Source: Daejeonella lutea (GTDB taxonomy: Bacteria > Bacteroidota > Bacteroidia > Sphingobacteriales > Sphingobacteriaceae). Taken from it: 64,000 nt of DNA. Each line of letters opens with the position of its first letter. Within the stretch, counting starts at the first letter, position 1. Under the pieces are notes generated by a model. That model ran no database searches. It saw only the letters and a program-made list of their open reading frames with translations, and was not told where the DNA came from. The DNA is taken from positions 307,615 through 371,614 of the forward strand of contig NZ_FUYR01000003.1 of NCBI RefSeq assembly GCF_900168015.1, written 5' to 3'. The translations under genes and the position numbers were made by a program. Shown one piece after another: positions 44,223 through 54,227 of this stretch.

Positions 44223-46652
44223 ATGAGATTTTTTCTACTTGTTCTTCTGGGTTTCGGAGTTAACGCCACTGCGCAAACTGCAGCCCCTCTAACAACATAC
44301 GACATAAAAGGAAGTGTCGTTGATTCCGCGTCAGGGAAGGGCCTAGACTATATCACAGTAGGATTAAAAACAGATAAAAATATTGGTGTTAAGTCGGGTC
44401 TTACCGGTACTGACGGCAAGTTTACATTTACCGGAATAAAAGCTGGGAAGTACTCATTGGTGATCGTTGCCGTAGGTTACAAACAAAGGAATATTTCGTT
44501 CGATCTTTCCGAAAGCAAAGATATGGGGCCGATTCTCATAACAGCATCAAACACTAATCTAAAGGAAGTTATTGTTTCAGCAGATCGGCCTTTAATTAAG
44601 CAAGATATTGATAAGATTTCATACGATTTACAGGCCGATCCTGAAAGTAAAATAAATAGCGTCCTTGAAATGATGCGGAAAGTACCATTACTTTCATTGG
44701 ATGCGGAGGAAAACATTCAGCTTAAGGGTAGTGGCAATTACAAAATCCTTATCAATGGAAAGCCTTCAGGCATGGTCGATAAAAATCCGAAAGATATTCT
44801 TCGGAGTATGCCCGCTTCAAGTATACAGAGTATTGAAGTGATTACTAATCCCCCGTCAAAGTACGATAGTGAAGGTCTGGCAGGTATTATCAATATAATT
44901 ACTAACAAGAAAATTGACAACGGATATAATGGAAGTGTCAATTTTAACCAGCGTTTTCCCGTTGGCGGGCCTGGTGTGGGTGGATCATTCAATTTCAAAC
45001 AGGGCAAGTTTGGAGCATCAGGGTATGGAGGATTTAATTCTTATAGCTCGCCTGCAACTGACAGTTATAACACGAGGTTAACGACGGGGGCCGCTCCAAC
45101 AGATCTTACACAAAACTCTTCACGTGATTTTGATAGTAATAATGGATATCTAGGTACTGAACTTAGTTTTGAGATCGATAGCCTAAACCTTATTTCCGGT
45201 CAGTTTGGACTTAATGGCGGAAAGTTTGCGAACACTTCCCTGGCAAAATCAATATTAAGGGGCTCGACTGGAATAATTCAGGGATATGATATTTTAAACG
45301 TTGGGAAAAGTCTGCGGGATGGCTATGACGCATCGTTGAATTACCAGCTTGGATTTAGGAAGAATAAAAACAGGCTTCTGACTTTCTCCTACCGCGTTTA
45401 TACCTATGGAGAAGGACAAGATAATAGTTTGACGGTTTCGAATAGGTTGAATTATAATATTCCAGATTATAGTCAAACCAACGATGGTTACTCTTCCGAG
45501 CAAACCGTACAGGTAGACTATGTACATCCGCTTAAAAAATTTACAATTGAAGGCGGTATAAAAGGTATCATCAGAGCGAACGAAAGCGATTTCCAATACA
45601 ACAACCTGAATGCTGTAACGGGTGAATATGTTCCAGATCTCTCAAGAACTAATAAGTTTAATAACGACCAAAGTATTTGGGGAGCGTATAACTCATACCA
45701 GTATAATTTAAAAAACTGGGGATTTAAGGGAGGACTGCGTCTTGAAGAAACAATAGTAGATGCGGATTTCGTTTCATCCGGAGCTCAAATCGAACAAAAT
45801 TACTTCAATCTTATACCTTCCGTTTCAGTGAACCGGAAGTTTAAAAATATGAGCAGCATCAGTTTTGGATATACTCAGCGAATTCAGCGTCCTGGCATAT
45901 GGAACCTTAATCCATTTGTAGACAGGTCTAACCCCAATTTTGAATCAACGGGAAACCCGAATCTGAGACCAGTACTTTCAAACAATTTTCAAGTCAACTA
46001 TAGCAAATTCAAAAAGGGATCCATTAACATCGGCATGAGCTATGCATTCTCCAATAATACTATGCAACGTATTGCTGTGTTTGATCCAGCTACAAATATC
46101 ACACGAAGTACTTTTGAAAATATAGGGAAAGATAAATCGATAGGCAGTAATTTCAATGTTAATTATCCGATTACTAAACAATGGAATTTCAGTTTAAGCG
46201 GTAATCTGAATTATGTGTTTATTGAAGGGATTGTAAATGGAACGCTGACTAAAAACGATGGAATGAGGGGATATTTCTTTGGCTCTAGTGGTTACCGTTT
46301 TGAAAAAGGTTTGCGGATAAATGCTAACATGCAGTACATGACTCCTTACATCATGCTGCAAGGAAAAGGAAACTCGAATGTTTACTTTGGATTAAGTGCT
46401 AGTAAGGACATAATTAAAGACAAACTATCTTTCTCTGCCTCTACAAACAATCCATTTAATAAGTTCAGGAACTTCACTAACCAAACAAACGGCGGTAATT
46501 TCAGTCAGTTTAGCAGCTCAACGAGCTACTTCAGATCTTTCGGGGTGAGTATGAACTACCGTTTCGGCAAACTCAAAGAAGCCATTAAAAAGAACAAGAG
46601 AGGAATCAGTAATGATGACGTATCCGGCAGTAGTTCGGGCGGAACTCAGTAA
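44223..46652 (+). CDS. Outer-membrane beta-barrel protein (CarboxypepD-regulatory-like plus barrel, TonB-receptor-like)
   Basis: 809 residues with a signal peptide (FFLLVLLGFGVNATAQ), a carboxypeptidase-regulatory-like domain (YDIKGSVVDSASGKGLDYIT, ITVGLKTDKNIGVKSGLTGT), a plug-like region (KEVIVSADRPLIKQDIDKIS, PSKYDSEGLAGIINIITNKK) and a C-terminal barrel (PF14905-like) ending FRSFGVSMNYRFGKLKEA. This family is TonB-receptor-like but its substrates are mostly unknown; no SusD-like partner lies beside it. The long 265-bp upstream region holds the TTAACA repeat. Confidence 0.88.
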   Translation: MRFFLLVLLGFGVNATAQTAAPLTTYDIKGSVVDSASGKGLDYITVGLKTDKNIGVKSGLTGTDGKFTFTGIKAGKYSLVIVAVGYKQRNISFDLSESKDMGPILITASNTNLKEVIVSADRPLIKQDIDKISYDLQADPESKINSVLEMMRKVPLLSLDAEENIQLKGSGNYKILINGKPSGMVDKNPKDILRSMPASSIQSIEVITNPPSKYDSEGLAGIINIITNKKIDNGYNGSVNFNQRFPVGGPGVGGSFNFKQGKFGASGYGGFNSYSSPATDSYNTRLTTGAAPTDLTQNSSRDFDSNNGYLGTELSFEIDSLNLISGQFGLNGGKFANTSLAKSILRGSTGIIQGYDILNVGKSLRDGYDASLNYQLGFRKNKNRLLTFSYRVYTYGEGQDNSLTVSNRLNYNIPDYSQTNDGYSSEQTVQVDYVHPLKKFTIEGGIKGIIRANESDFQYNNLNAVTGEYVPDLSRTNKFNNDQSIWGAYNSYQYNLKNWGFKGGLRLEETIVDADFVSSGAQIEQNYFNLIPSVSVNRKFKNMSSISFGYTQRIQRPGIWNLNPFVDRSNPNFESTGNPNLRPVLSNNFQVNYSKFKKGSINIGMSYAFSNNTMQRIAVFDPATNITRSTFENIGKDKSIGSNFNVNYPITKQWNFSLSGNLNYVFIEGIVNGTLTKNDGMRGYFFGSSGYRFEKGLRINANMQYMTPYIMLQGKGNSNVYFGLSASKDIIKDKLSFSASTNNPFNKFRNFTNQTNGGNFSQFSSSTSYFRSFGVSMNYRFGKLKEAIKKNKRGISNDDVSGSSSGGTQ

Positions 46653-46656
46653 TTTT

Positions 46657-46664
46657 TATATTTG
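46657..46664 (+). promoter_or_regulatory. arsC-like gene -7 box TATATTTG
   Basis: TATATTTG sits 5 bp before the ATG at 46670, inside the 17-bp gap after the barrel gene. If used, the transcript would be leaderless. Confidence 0.45.
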
Positions 46665-46669
46665 CTTTT

Positions 46670-47020
46670 ATGAAAGTATATGGAATTAAAAATTGCAATA
46701 CAGTAAAGAAAGCTCTTGATTGGTTGAAGGAGAATAAGATCGAATACGATTTTCATGATTTTAAAAAGCTGGGGATCACAGATGGGAAACTTGAAGAGTG
46801 GTCTGCAAAGCTGGGTTGGGAGCCACTGGTAAACAAGCGTGGAACAACATGGAAACAGCTTGATTCCGAACGGCAAGCGTCTATAAATTCGAAAGCAGAA
46901 GCATTCAAGCTTATGCAGGAAAAAACAAGCGTTATTAAACGGCCTGTGATTGAAAACGATCATGGAATACTTCTTGGCTTTGATGAGAATGTCTATAAAA
47001 AGCATTTTGATATTGCTTAA
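46670..47020 (+). CDS. ArsC/Spx/YffB family protein
   Basis: 116 residues with a thioredoxin-like fold: MKVYGIKNCNTVKKALDWLK (single Cys at 9, YffB-type IKNCNTVKKA), then FHDFKKLGITDGKLEEWSAK and NKRGTTWKQLDSERQAS. YffB-type members are thiol-dependent reductases of uncertain substrate; arsenate reduction is less likely because no ars operon is near. A possible leaderless start is noted above. Confidence 0.88.
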   Translation: MKVYGIKNCNTVKKALDWLKENKIEYDFHDFKKLGITDGKLEEWSAKLGWEPLVNKRGTTWKQLDSERQASINSKAEAFKLMQEKTSVIKRPVIENDHGILLGFDENVYKKHFDIA

Positions 47021-47083
47021 GCGAGTTTCCAATCTCTGATGTCATAATATTTTCCTTAATTTGTCTCTTTAAAATTTTTTCAG

Positions 47084-49090
47084 ATGGGCAGGTTAAAATT
47101 CTTTACACTCACGTTAATTTGTTTAGCGGCGACGTTACACACGTATTCACAGCAAGCCGCTTCCGGGCAAAGCGTTACCTTGCAGTCGGCATCCAAGTAT
47201 GACTACCACGACACGTTCGGTCCGGTTTTTTATACCAAAAATGGCGATGAAGTCAGGTCTGCGAGTGGCCAGCCCGGACCAAAATATTGGCAAAACCGGG
47301 CAGACTATAAATTGTCTGTAAGGCTTAACGACCAAACAAATGAGATTACGGGCACCGAGATTTTAACCTACACCAATAATAGTCCAGATAGAATGTCTTT
47401 CATCTGGATGCAGCTTGATCAGAATCTTTTTAAGGAGGATTCACGAGGACACGCATTGATACCTCCGGGAGGCAGCAGAAGCGGTGCCCACGGTCAGAAG
47501 TTTGACGCGGGTTATAAAATTAAGTCGGTAAAAATTGTAGAGCTGGAAAACGGCCGCTCAGTAGAAAAAAGCCCGGAATACTTTATCGATGATACTCGTA
47601 TGCAAATATACCTTCCGTCAGAGTTGCCAGCTGGTGGTGGAAAGTTGCAGGTAAAAATAGAATACTCATTTATCTCTCCAGAGTACGGTTCTGACCGGAT
47701 GGGAATTCTAAATACCAGGAATGGAAAGATATTTTCTGTGGCTCAGTTTTATCCACGGATGTGCGTATACGATGATGTGGCGGGATGGAACACTATCCCA
47801 TATTTGGGACCGAGTGAGTTTTATCTTGAGTATGGCGATTTCGACTTGAGCATTACCGTTCCGGCAAACCATATAGTTGTGAGTTCGGGTGAGTTGATGA
47901 ATCCCAAAGAGGTATATACCGCCGAGCAACAAAAACGTTGGGCTGATGCTGCCCAGAGTGATAAAACAGTAATTATACGCTCGGCGTTGGAGGTTACTGA
48001 TTCGAAATCAAGGCCGGCGGGTAAAAGTGAACTCACGTGGAAATTTACTTTAAGGAACGCGCGGGATGTTGCATTTGCGTCGTCAGCAGCATTCATAATT
48101 GATGCAGCCAGGATGAATCTTCCTAGTGGTAAAAAATCCATGGCAATCTCTGCCTATCCTGTTGAAAGCGATGGGCCTGCGGCGTGGGGAAGATCCACGG
48201 AGTATAATAAAGCATCAAACGAATTTAACTCCAAAAAGTGGTTGGAGTTCCCTTACCCGGCAGCAACAAATGTTGCTTCAAATGTTGGAGGAATGGAATA
48301 TCCGGGAATCGTTTTTTGTGGAGCAACCGCAAAAGGTGAGGGCCTTTGGGGCGTAACTGACCATGAGTTTGGCCATGCATGGTTCCCTATGATAGTAGGG
48401 TCGAACGAGCGTGTCCATGCGTGGATGGATGAAGGGTTCAATACATTTATTAACTCACTGGCTAGCGAGGACTTTAATAACGGAGAGTATAAGCCGAAAC
48501 CTTATGACTGGCATGCTTACGGAAAATTACTAACCAATTCAGCTTTGGAACCGGTGATGAGCAGTCCCGATAATATGAAAGAACCTAGTATAGGTTACCT
48601 GGCCTATTATAAACCTGCTGCTGGACTTACATTGCTTCGTGAGCAGGTATTAGGTGCAGAACGTTTCGACCGGGCTTTTAAAGAGTACGTCAGGCGGTGG
48701 GCATATAAACATCCGACACCAGATGACTTCTTCCGAACGATGGAAAATGTATCAGGGGAAAATCTTGCATGGTTTTGGCGCGGATGGTTCCTGAATAATT
48801 GGAAGCTGGATCAGGCTGTTGCTGGGGTATCTTATGTAAAAAATGATCCTAAGCTAGGTGCCTATATCACGCTGGATAATCTGGAGAAGATGGCTATGCC
48901 GACAATCCTTCAGATCGAAACAAAAAGTGGTAAGGTTAGCCGGATCAAACTACCGGTTGAAGTTTGGGAGCGGAACCTACGTTTCACTTTTCTTTATCCA
49001 TCAGAAGAGGAGATCAAAACCGTAATATCTGATCCGGACAAGGTGATGCCTGACTCCAACTCCGCTAACAATATCTGGACAGCAAATTAG
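47084..49090 (+). CDS. Secreted M1-family metallopeptidase
   Basis: 668 residues with a signal peptide ([18 protein letters not shown]). The zinc site is H427-E428-x-x-H431 in [10 protein letters not shown] with the third ligand E450 in WMDEGFNTF; the upstream GGMEYPG is the exopeptidase-like GxMEN-type motif. The N-terminal beta-sandwich ([20 protein letters not shown]) is standard for the family. Probably a periplasmic aminopeptidase. It is closed by a perfect 21-bp hairpin. Confidence 0.92.
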   Translation: MGRLKFFTLTLICLAATLHTYSQQAASGQSVTLQSASKYDYHDTFGPVFYTKNGDEVRSASGQPGPKYWQNRADYKLSVRLNDQTNEITGTEILTYTNNSPDRMSFIWMQLDQNLFKEDSRGHALIPPGGSRSGAHGQKFDAGYKIKSVKIVELENGRSVEKSPEYFIDDTRMQIYLPSELPAGGGKLQVKIEYSFISPEYGSDRMGILNTRNGKIFSVAQFYPRMCVYDDVAGWNTIPYLGPSEFYLEYGDFDLSITVPANHIVVSSGELMNPKEVYTAEQQKRWADAAQSDKTVIIRSALEVTDSKSRPAGKSELTWKFTLRNARDVAFASSAAFIIDAARMNLPSGKKSMAISAYPVESDGPAAWGRSTEYNKASNEFNSKKWLEFPYPAATNVASNVGGMEYPGIVFCGATAKGEGLWGVTDHEFGHAWFPMIVGSNERVHAWMDEGFNTFINSLASEDFNNGEYKPKPYDWHAYGKLLTNSALEPVMSSPDNMKEPSIGYLAYYKPAAGLTLLREQVLGAERFDRAFKEYVRRWAYKHPTPDDFFRTMENVSGENLAWFWRGWFLNNWKLDQAVAGVSYVKNDPKLGAYITLDNLEKMAMPTILQIETKSGKVSRIKLPVEVWERNLRFTFLYPSEEEIKTVISDPDKVMPDSNSANNIWTAN

Positions 49091-49099
49091 TAGAGGGAC

Positions 49100-49147
49100 A
49101 ATAAAGGAAATTGCATTCAGAATGAACTGAATGCAATTTCCTTTATT
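49100..49147. terminator. Perfect 21-bp hairpin between convergent genes
   Basis: AATAAAGGAAATTGCATTCAG is inverted perfectly after a 6-nt loop (AATGAA). The right arm overlaps the stop codon of the next, minus-strand gene (49146). A-rich and T-rich ends suit a bidirectional terminator. Confidence 0.85.
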
Positions 49148-49433
49148 AGAAAATGTTGATGATCCGGCGAGCCTGACGCTGCAGTTTCCTCGATTTCTTG
49201 ATCTTGGAACGATCAGTTTTTCCTTTCCTATACACTCTGGCTACCTTCCTTACCACCTTTTTCATTTTCCGTTTCTTTACTCTTTTGCTTTTGGCAGAGC
49301 TTTTTTCACTCTTTCCAAAAATTAATTTTATTACAGTATTTGAAGTGGTCGTAGTCGCTGCTTCAACTCGGGCTTCCGGAATTACTGCCGTAAAAAGAAA
49401 GAGGAATACAAGGAAGAAAATGCTCTTTTTCAT
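49146..49433 (-). CDS. Small basic secreted protein
   Basis: 95 residues from ATG 49433 (an upstream start at 49526 is less likely). Signal peptide KSIFFLVFLFLFTAVIPEARVEA, then a mature chain extremely rich in Lys/Arg (SAKSKRVKKRKMKKVVRKVA, RSKIKKSRKLQRQARRI). No family recognised. The charge suggests binding to a polyanion such as LPS, teichoic-like polymer or DNA; this is inference. An antisense frame (49198-49479) covers the same DNA but lacks a signal peptide. Confidence 0.6.
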   Translation of the reverse strand: MKKSIFFLVFLFLFTAVIPEARVEAATTTTSNTVIKLIFGKSEKSSAKSKRVKKRKMKKVVRKVARVYRKGKTDRSKIKKSRKLQRQARRIINIF

Positions 49434-49562
49434 AACGTTGACGATTTTGTTCAAAAAAAAATTGGGTTTAATGAAATGACGCACATTTTGCGGATTACGT
49501 TGCATCCTTACGAAAATATCAAACATTATATTGCTTGTACACTAAATGTGGAACTTTCTAGT

Positions 49563-52004
49563 TTAAAAACCCTGAGTTTGGATGTATTTCAGATGGTTCA
49601 TGACAGCCTTTAAGTCGCCATAGGAAATAGTCTCGCCCAGTTCCATTTTCGTTTCACTTGTTGTTTTCCCGGGATTTTGTACAATATGTGCCATGATACG
49701 CGCTACTTTAATTTTGCTCACTATATCAAATACAGATATTTCCCCGCTGGTAATAAAATTTGCTAAATGTGATTCAATAGTTCCGGTTGTTAATGCCCTA
49801 TCGCTGGCAATTTCAGCAACAGTTTTCCCGGATTGAAATAGAGCAAGAGAAACTTTTTTGGAGTCAATCTTGGCGGGTTTATCTTTTACGGGCAGGATGA
49901 TTTCACTTCGTTCAATGTCATTTTCACGGCAATAAGAATTTATAATTTCTAGAATTTCAGGCCCGAATTGTTTGACTTTCATTTTGCCAATTCCTTTAAT
50001 AGTTTCAAGTTCACCGAGGCTTGAGGGAAGTATCTCTACAAGTTCAAGAATTGATTTCTGGGCGAGTACGAGGTAAACGGGCATGTTTTTTTCTTCTGCA
50101 AGTTCATCCCGCCATTCTTTTAATCTTTGATATAATTCCGGATGGGTAATGTTTTTTGATAAGGCAGCTTTTGGCTGAAAGCTTGGGTTAGCGGATGATT
50201 GATCAATTTCCGTATCTGCCTTGGTTTTTAGGTAGGAAGATGTAGAAAAACCTCCCGAACAAAGTTTCATTAAAGCAAGCTTGACGTTAATTTCTTTCGA
50301 TAATCCATCCATTATGTCACTAAGGGTGGACTTTACCGATTTATTGTCGGTGTCGGTATTTAATCCGGGCAAGCTACCTTTCAAAGCAGAATTAATTTTT
50401 TCGTTAAAATAAGCGCTGGCTTTTTTAACTCTTATTTGGAGTTCTGAATTATCCTCAGGCAGAGAATTCTCACCAAGCAGACTTCGAATTTGTCTTTTAA
50501 AGGTTTCGCCAATTTCAAAAACCTCCTTGTCTGCTGTAGCTTTGATATTGTCCAATACTGTCTGGAATTGCGGATTCAGGATGGTATGATGATCTTCAAA
50601 TACCTTTCGGAGTTGATATAAAAAGGCTTTGATAGAAGTAAAATCAAAAAGCTCGTAAAGAAGATCTTGCTGAAATTCAATTTTTGCATCATTTAGATCC
50701 GCCTCGCTTGGTTCATTTGAGTTTCTGGTATATTCAGCAACCGTCCCATCAGTTTTTACACTATTGAATGCAATTGGGGAACGAAGGACCATTCCTTCAA
50801 AACTTTTGCAACGGCTAAGTGCTACATACACCTGACCGTGAGCAAAAGCCAGATTTGCATCGATAATGGCTTTTTCAAAGGTTAGCCCCTGACTTTTGTG
50901 GATGGTAATAGCCCAAGCCAGTTTTAACGGGTATTGGGTAAAAGTGCCAATCACTTTCTCCTGTACTTCCTTCGTAAGGGGATCGAGTACGTATTTAATG
51001 TTGGTCCATTCGACCGGACTTACGGCAATTTCAGAATATTCACCCGGGCATTTTACATAGATAAGTTCATCTGTGATGTTCGTAACCACGCCAATTTTGC
51101 CATTATAATATAAGCGCTCACGCGAAGAATCATTTTTAACAAACATGATTTGCGCACCTTTTTTTAATTCGAGCTCCGGAACCGTAGGATAGGAATATTC
51201 GGGAAAATCATCCTGTATACGTGCGCTGAAAAACTTTGCAGGCTTTTCAATTTGAGCAAGCTTGGTTTCATTTATATCCTGCGCAGTTTTGTTATGTGTC
51301 GTAAGGATAATATAACCCTCATCGTCGGCCGGATTAAAATTTGGGATGTACCGTTCATTGAGTTTATTCAATACGCCCTGATCAATTTCGTTTTGACGTA
51401 CGCTATTCAAAAGGCTGATAAATTTTGTATCTGCCTGGCGGTAAATGTGTTTCAGCTCTATGCTAACAGGTTTGGTTTGGCTCAATGCCTGGCTGCTGAA
51501 GAAAAACATATTTGGGTAGAAACTCTTTAACATCATCCAGTCTTCATCTTTAACGACCGGGGAAAGTTGGTGCAAATCGCCAATCATTAGAAGCTGAACG
51601 CCTCCGAAGGGCTTATGATGATTTCTATACCGCCTCATCACCTCATCAATGTGATCAAGTGTATCGGCTCGTACCATACTGATTTCATCAATAACCAGTA
51701 AATCGAGGCTTCTAATCAGATTGATCTTGTCTTTGCTAAACCTTTTATGTTGGCCGTTTTTATTTGTCGTGCCGGGGATATAGGGGCCAAATGGAAGCTG
51801 GAAAAATGAATTTATAGTAACACCCCCGGCATTAATAGCAGCCACACCTGTTGGTGCTACAACCGTCATACGTTTTGGAGACGATTTCTTTAGGTGGTGT
51901 AGGAAGGTTGTTTTACCTGTCCCTGCTTTACCGGTAAGAAATATATTCCTGTCGGTGAATTGTACGAAGTTAAAAGCCAGTTCAAGCTGGGCATTTTGTT
52001 CCAT
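49563..52004 (-). CDS. Pif1/RecD-like helicase with HRDC and helix-turn-helix domains
   Basis: 813 residues. Residues 1-450 form an SF1B helicase: Walker A IFLTGKAGTGKTTFLH (K31), Walker B LLVIDEISMVRADTLD, QLLMIGDLHQLSPV and a C-terminal UvrD-like motif WAITIHKSQGLTFEKAII. The later part has an HRDC-type domain (YQRLKEWRDELAEEKNMPVY, GIGKMKVKQFGPEILEIINS) and a winged-helix/HTH domain (LALFQSGKTVAEIASDRAL) like the RQC-HTH of RecQ. This combination is common in Bacteroidota; the role is probably replication-fork or G-quadruplex processing (inference). Confidence 0.92.
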   Translation of the reverse strand: MEQNAQLELAFNFVQFTDRNIFLTGKAGTGKTTFLHHLKKSSPKRMTVVAPTGVAAINAGGVTINSFFQLPFGPYIPGTTNKNGQHKRFSKDKINLIRSLDLLVIDEISMVRADTLDHIDEVMRRYRNHHKPFGGVQLLMIGDLHQLSPVVKDEDWMMLKSFYPNMFFFSSQALSQTKPVSIELKHIYRQADTKFISLLNSVRQNEIDQGVLNKLNERYIPNFNPADDEGYIILTTHNKTAQDINETKLAQIEKPAKFFSARIQDDFPEYSYPTVPELELKKGAQIMFVKNDSSRERLYYNGKIGVVTNITDELIYVKCPGEYSEIAVSPVEWTNIKYVLDPLTKEVQEKVIGTFTQYPLKLAWAITIHKSQGLTFEKAIIDANLAFAHGQVYVALSRCKSFEGMVLRSPIAFNSVKTDGTVAEYTRNSNEPSEADLNDAKIEFQQDLLYELFDFTSIKAFLYQLRKVFEDHHTILNPQFQTVLDNIKATADKEVFEIGETFKRQIRSLLGENSLPEDNSELQIRVKKASAYFNEKINSALKGSLPGLNTDTDNKSVKSTLSDIMDGLSKEINVKLALMKLCSGGFSTSSYLKTKADTEIDQSSANPSFQPKAALSKNITHPELYQRLKEWRDELAEEKNMPVYLVLAQKSILELVEILPSSLGELETIKGIGKMKVKQFGPEILEIINSYCRENDIERSEIILPVKDKPAKIDSKKVSLALFQSGKTVAEIASDRALTTGTIESHLANFITSGEISVFDIVSKIKVARIMAHIVQNPGKTTSETKMELGETISYGDLKAVMNHLKYIQTQGF

Positions 52005-52189
52005 TTGCTTTAATTCGGGAGATGTGCGGCAAGATAAAAATTTAATTCTTAAAGGCAGGATTGATGCCTTTCGCTAAGCCATTTATACCACTAAATGAAC
52101 TAAGAATTTAGCGGGTTTGCCTCCTGCTGAAAATCAAAAGTGGAAGAATCTTTAACCTAATTCGTACATTTATTGGCAAATCCATTTAC

Positions 52190-52969
52190 ATGAAAATAAG
52201 ATTTTTAGTACTTCTAGCATTATTAGTTAGCTTTTCAATAACTTCTATCAGCCAGTCCCGCTCCCAGACATATTTTGAGATTAAAGTCTATCATTTTGAA
52301 AGTCTGAATCAGGAAGCTATGATCGATGGATACCTGAAAGATGCTTTTCTGCCGGCTTTGCACAGAACAGGTATAAAGAATATTGGGGTTTTTAAACCTG
52401 TTGGAAACGATACACTTGCTGACAAACGGGTGTATGTCCTGATCCCATTAAAATCTGCAATACAGTATGCGGACCTGCCCGAAATACTCTCGAAAGATTC
52501 AAAGCTGCAAGCTGATGGCAGAACTTACCTAGAAGCCACACCTGATAAGGTACCTTATAAAAGAATGGAATCGATATTCCTTAAAGGGTTTGCTGATATG
52601 CCGTACCTGCAGCTTCCATCGTTGAAGAATGATCTCTCTAAACGTGTTTATGAACTGAGGAGTTATGAAGGACCCACAGAGAAGATGTATGCAAGGAAAG
52701 TGGAGATGTTTAACAAAGGTGGCGAGATCGCATTATTTAAGAGGCTCGGGTTCAACGCTCTTTTTTATGGAAGTGTGATCGCCGGAAGCAGAATGCCTAA
52801 CCTGATGTACATGACAACCTTCGAAGATATGCCATCAAGAGATGCCCATTGGAAAGCTTTTTCAGCCTCTCCGGAATGGAAGGAGCTTTCCGCTATGGAA
52901 TATTATAAACGCACGGTTTCCAGGAACGAAACCATTCTGTTGAAGCCGGTAAGTTATTCCGAAATTTAA
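52190..52969 (+). CDS. NIPSNAP family secreted protein
   Basis: 259 residues with a signal peptide (FLVLLALLVSFSITSISQ) and two NIPSNAP-like ferredoxin-fold domains: YFEIKVYHFESLNQEAMIDG with NIGVFKPVGNDTLADK, and VYELRSYEGPTEKMYARKVE with YMTTFEDMPSRDAHWKAF. Such proteins are exported in Bacteroidota and of unknown function. Divergent from the helicase gene across a 185-bp gap. Confidence 0.88.
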   Translation: MKIRFLVLLALLVSFSITSISQSRSQTYFEIKVYHFESLNQEAMIDGYLKDAFLPALHRTGIKNIGVFKPVGNDTLADKRVYVLIPLKSAIQYADLPEILSKDSKLQADGRTYLEATPDKVPYKRMESIFLKGFADMPYLQLPSLKNDLSKRVYELRSYEGPTEKMYARKVEMFNKGGEIALFKRLGFNALFYGSVIAGSRMPNLMYMTTFEDMPSRDAHWKAFSASPEWKELSAMEYYKRTVSRNETILLKPVSYSEI

Positions 52970-53008
52970 AGGTAGTTAACGGATAAAATGCGGGTCCTTC
53001 TCATCGCA

Positions 53009-53206
53009 TTAGCGTATGGAGCGCCAATGTTCGGTAATTTTTTGATCAACGTACCTTGATTTCAGGATCAGCGATCTTGCTATAACCATCCTGCTCAGGG
53101 GCGTAAAGTATTTATATAGACTCTGAAAAAGGACCCAGTACCGCCAGATCAGAGCTCTTGCCGTACCTGCTTCAGCGCCGATGCGGAAAAGATCACTTTT
53201 TTCTAG
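53009..53206 (-). pseudogene. Unidentified C-terminal gene remnant
   Basis: A minus-strand frame of 65 codons with no start, bounded upstream by TGA, that reads as plausible protein: FRIGAEAGTARALIWRYWVL, LYKYFTPLSRMVIARSLILK and SRYVDQKITEHWRSIR before TAA. The composition (Trp/Tyr-rich amphipathic helices) is coding-like, yet it has no ATG and lies in the rpsL upstream region; it looks like the last part of a gene whose front has been deleted. The family is not recognised. The rest of the 52970-53311 interval carries the rpsL promoter. Confidence 0.45.
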
Positions 53207-53214
53207 TCAATCGC

Positions 53215-53244
53215 TTGAAAATCAAAAATAACTTCGTACTTTTG
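53215..53244 (+). promoter_or_regulatory. rpsL operon promoter
   Basis: TTG (53215-53217), 19 bp, TACTTTTG (53237-53244): full agreement with the Bacteroidota consensus, predicting a start near 53250 and a leader of about 60 nt before rpsL. Confidence 0.8.
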
Positions 53245-53311
53245 CAGTCCCTAAATGAAAGCGGTAAACAGCTCATTCAGGTTAAAAACAAATAAACACT
53301 AAAAGGAAAAA

Positions 53312-53725
53312 ATGCCTACAATCCAACAATTAGTTAGAAAAGGTAGAGTAGCTCTGGTGGATAAGAGTAAATCCCCAGCGTTGGACAGCTGTCCACAGCG
53401 AAGAGGAGTGTGCACACGTGTGTATACCACTACCCCTAAAAAACCAAACTCAGCGATGCGTAAAGTTGCCCGTGTGCGCTTAACCAATGGAAAAGAAGTG
53501 AATGCTTACATCCCTGGTGAAGGTCACAATTTACAGGAGCACTCAATCGTGTTAATCCGTGGTGGTCGTGTTAAAGATTTACCTGGAGTTCGTTACCACA
53601 TCATCCGTGGTGCTTTAGATACGTCCGGCGTAGCTGGTCGTAACCAACGTCGTTCTAAATACGGAACAAAGAAACCAAAACCTGGACAAGCAGCAGCTGC
53701 ACCAGCTAAGGGTAAAAAGAAATAA
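53312..53725 (+). CDS. rpsL: 30S ribosomal protein S12
   Basis: 137 residues; [40 protein letters not shown] and [20 protein letters not shown] are diagnostic. The K-K of PKKPNS and K of GGRVKDL, sites of streptomycin-resistance changes, are wild-type. First gene of the str operon, with a tail of Ala/Lys residues. Confidence 0.99.
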   Translation: MPTIQQLVRKGRVALVDKSKSPALDSCPQRRGVCTRVYTTTPKKPNSAMRKVARVRLTNGKEVNAYIPGEGHNLQEHSIVLIRGGRVKDLPGVRYHIIRGALDTSGVAGRNQRRSKYGTKKPKPGQAAAAPAKGKKK

Positions 53726-53744
53726 TTAAACGGAGGAAAGCAAC

Positions 53745-54212
53745 ATGAGAAAGTCAAAACCAAAAAAGAGAATCTTACTGCCTGATCCAAAGTTTAACGA
53801 CGTAATGGTAACCAGGTTTGTAAATAATATGATGTATGACGGTAAGAAATCTATCGCATACTCTATTTTCTACGACGCAGTTGAATTAGTAGAGAAGAAA
53901 ACAAGCGAAAACGGGTTAGAGTCCTGGAAAAAAGCTTTGAATAACGTAATGCCTGCTGTTGAAGTTAAATCACGCCGTGTGGGTGGTGCAAACTTCCAGG
54001 TTCCTACCGAAGTTCGTCCTGAGCGTAAAATCGCTTTAGGTATGAAATGGCTGATCAATTACTCACGTAAACGTGGTGAAAAAACCATGACTGAGAAATT
54101 GGCTGGTGAGATCATTTCAGCTTCTAAGGGTGAAGGTGCTGCAGTTAAGAAGAAAGAGGATACACACAAAATGGCTGAAGCTAACAAAGCATTCTCTCAT
54201 TTTAGATTCTAA
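53745..54212 (+). CDS. rpsG: 30S ribosomal protein S7
   Basis: 155 residues: [26 protein letters not shown]-like basic C-terminal ([17 protein letters not shown]) and AFSHFRF end are typical. It nucleates assembly of the 30S head. 19 bp after rpsL. Confidence 0.98.
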   Translation: MRKSKPKKRILLPDPKFNDVMVTRFVNNMMYDGKKSIAYSIFYDAVELVEKKTSENGLESWKKALNNVMPAVEVKSRRVGGANFQVPTEVRPERKIALGMKWLINYSRKRGEKTMTEKLAGEIISASKGEGAAVKKKEDTHKMAEANKAFSHFRF

Positions 54213-54227
54213 TCAGGAAACAACACA

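Noticed and set aside
49198..49479. Antisense protein frame over the small basic protein
   Set aside because: The minus-strand frame has a signal peptide and convergent hairpin; the plus-strand frame shows no domain.
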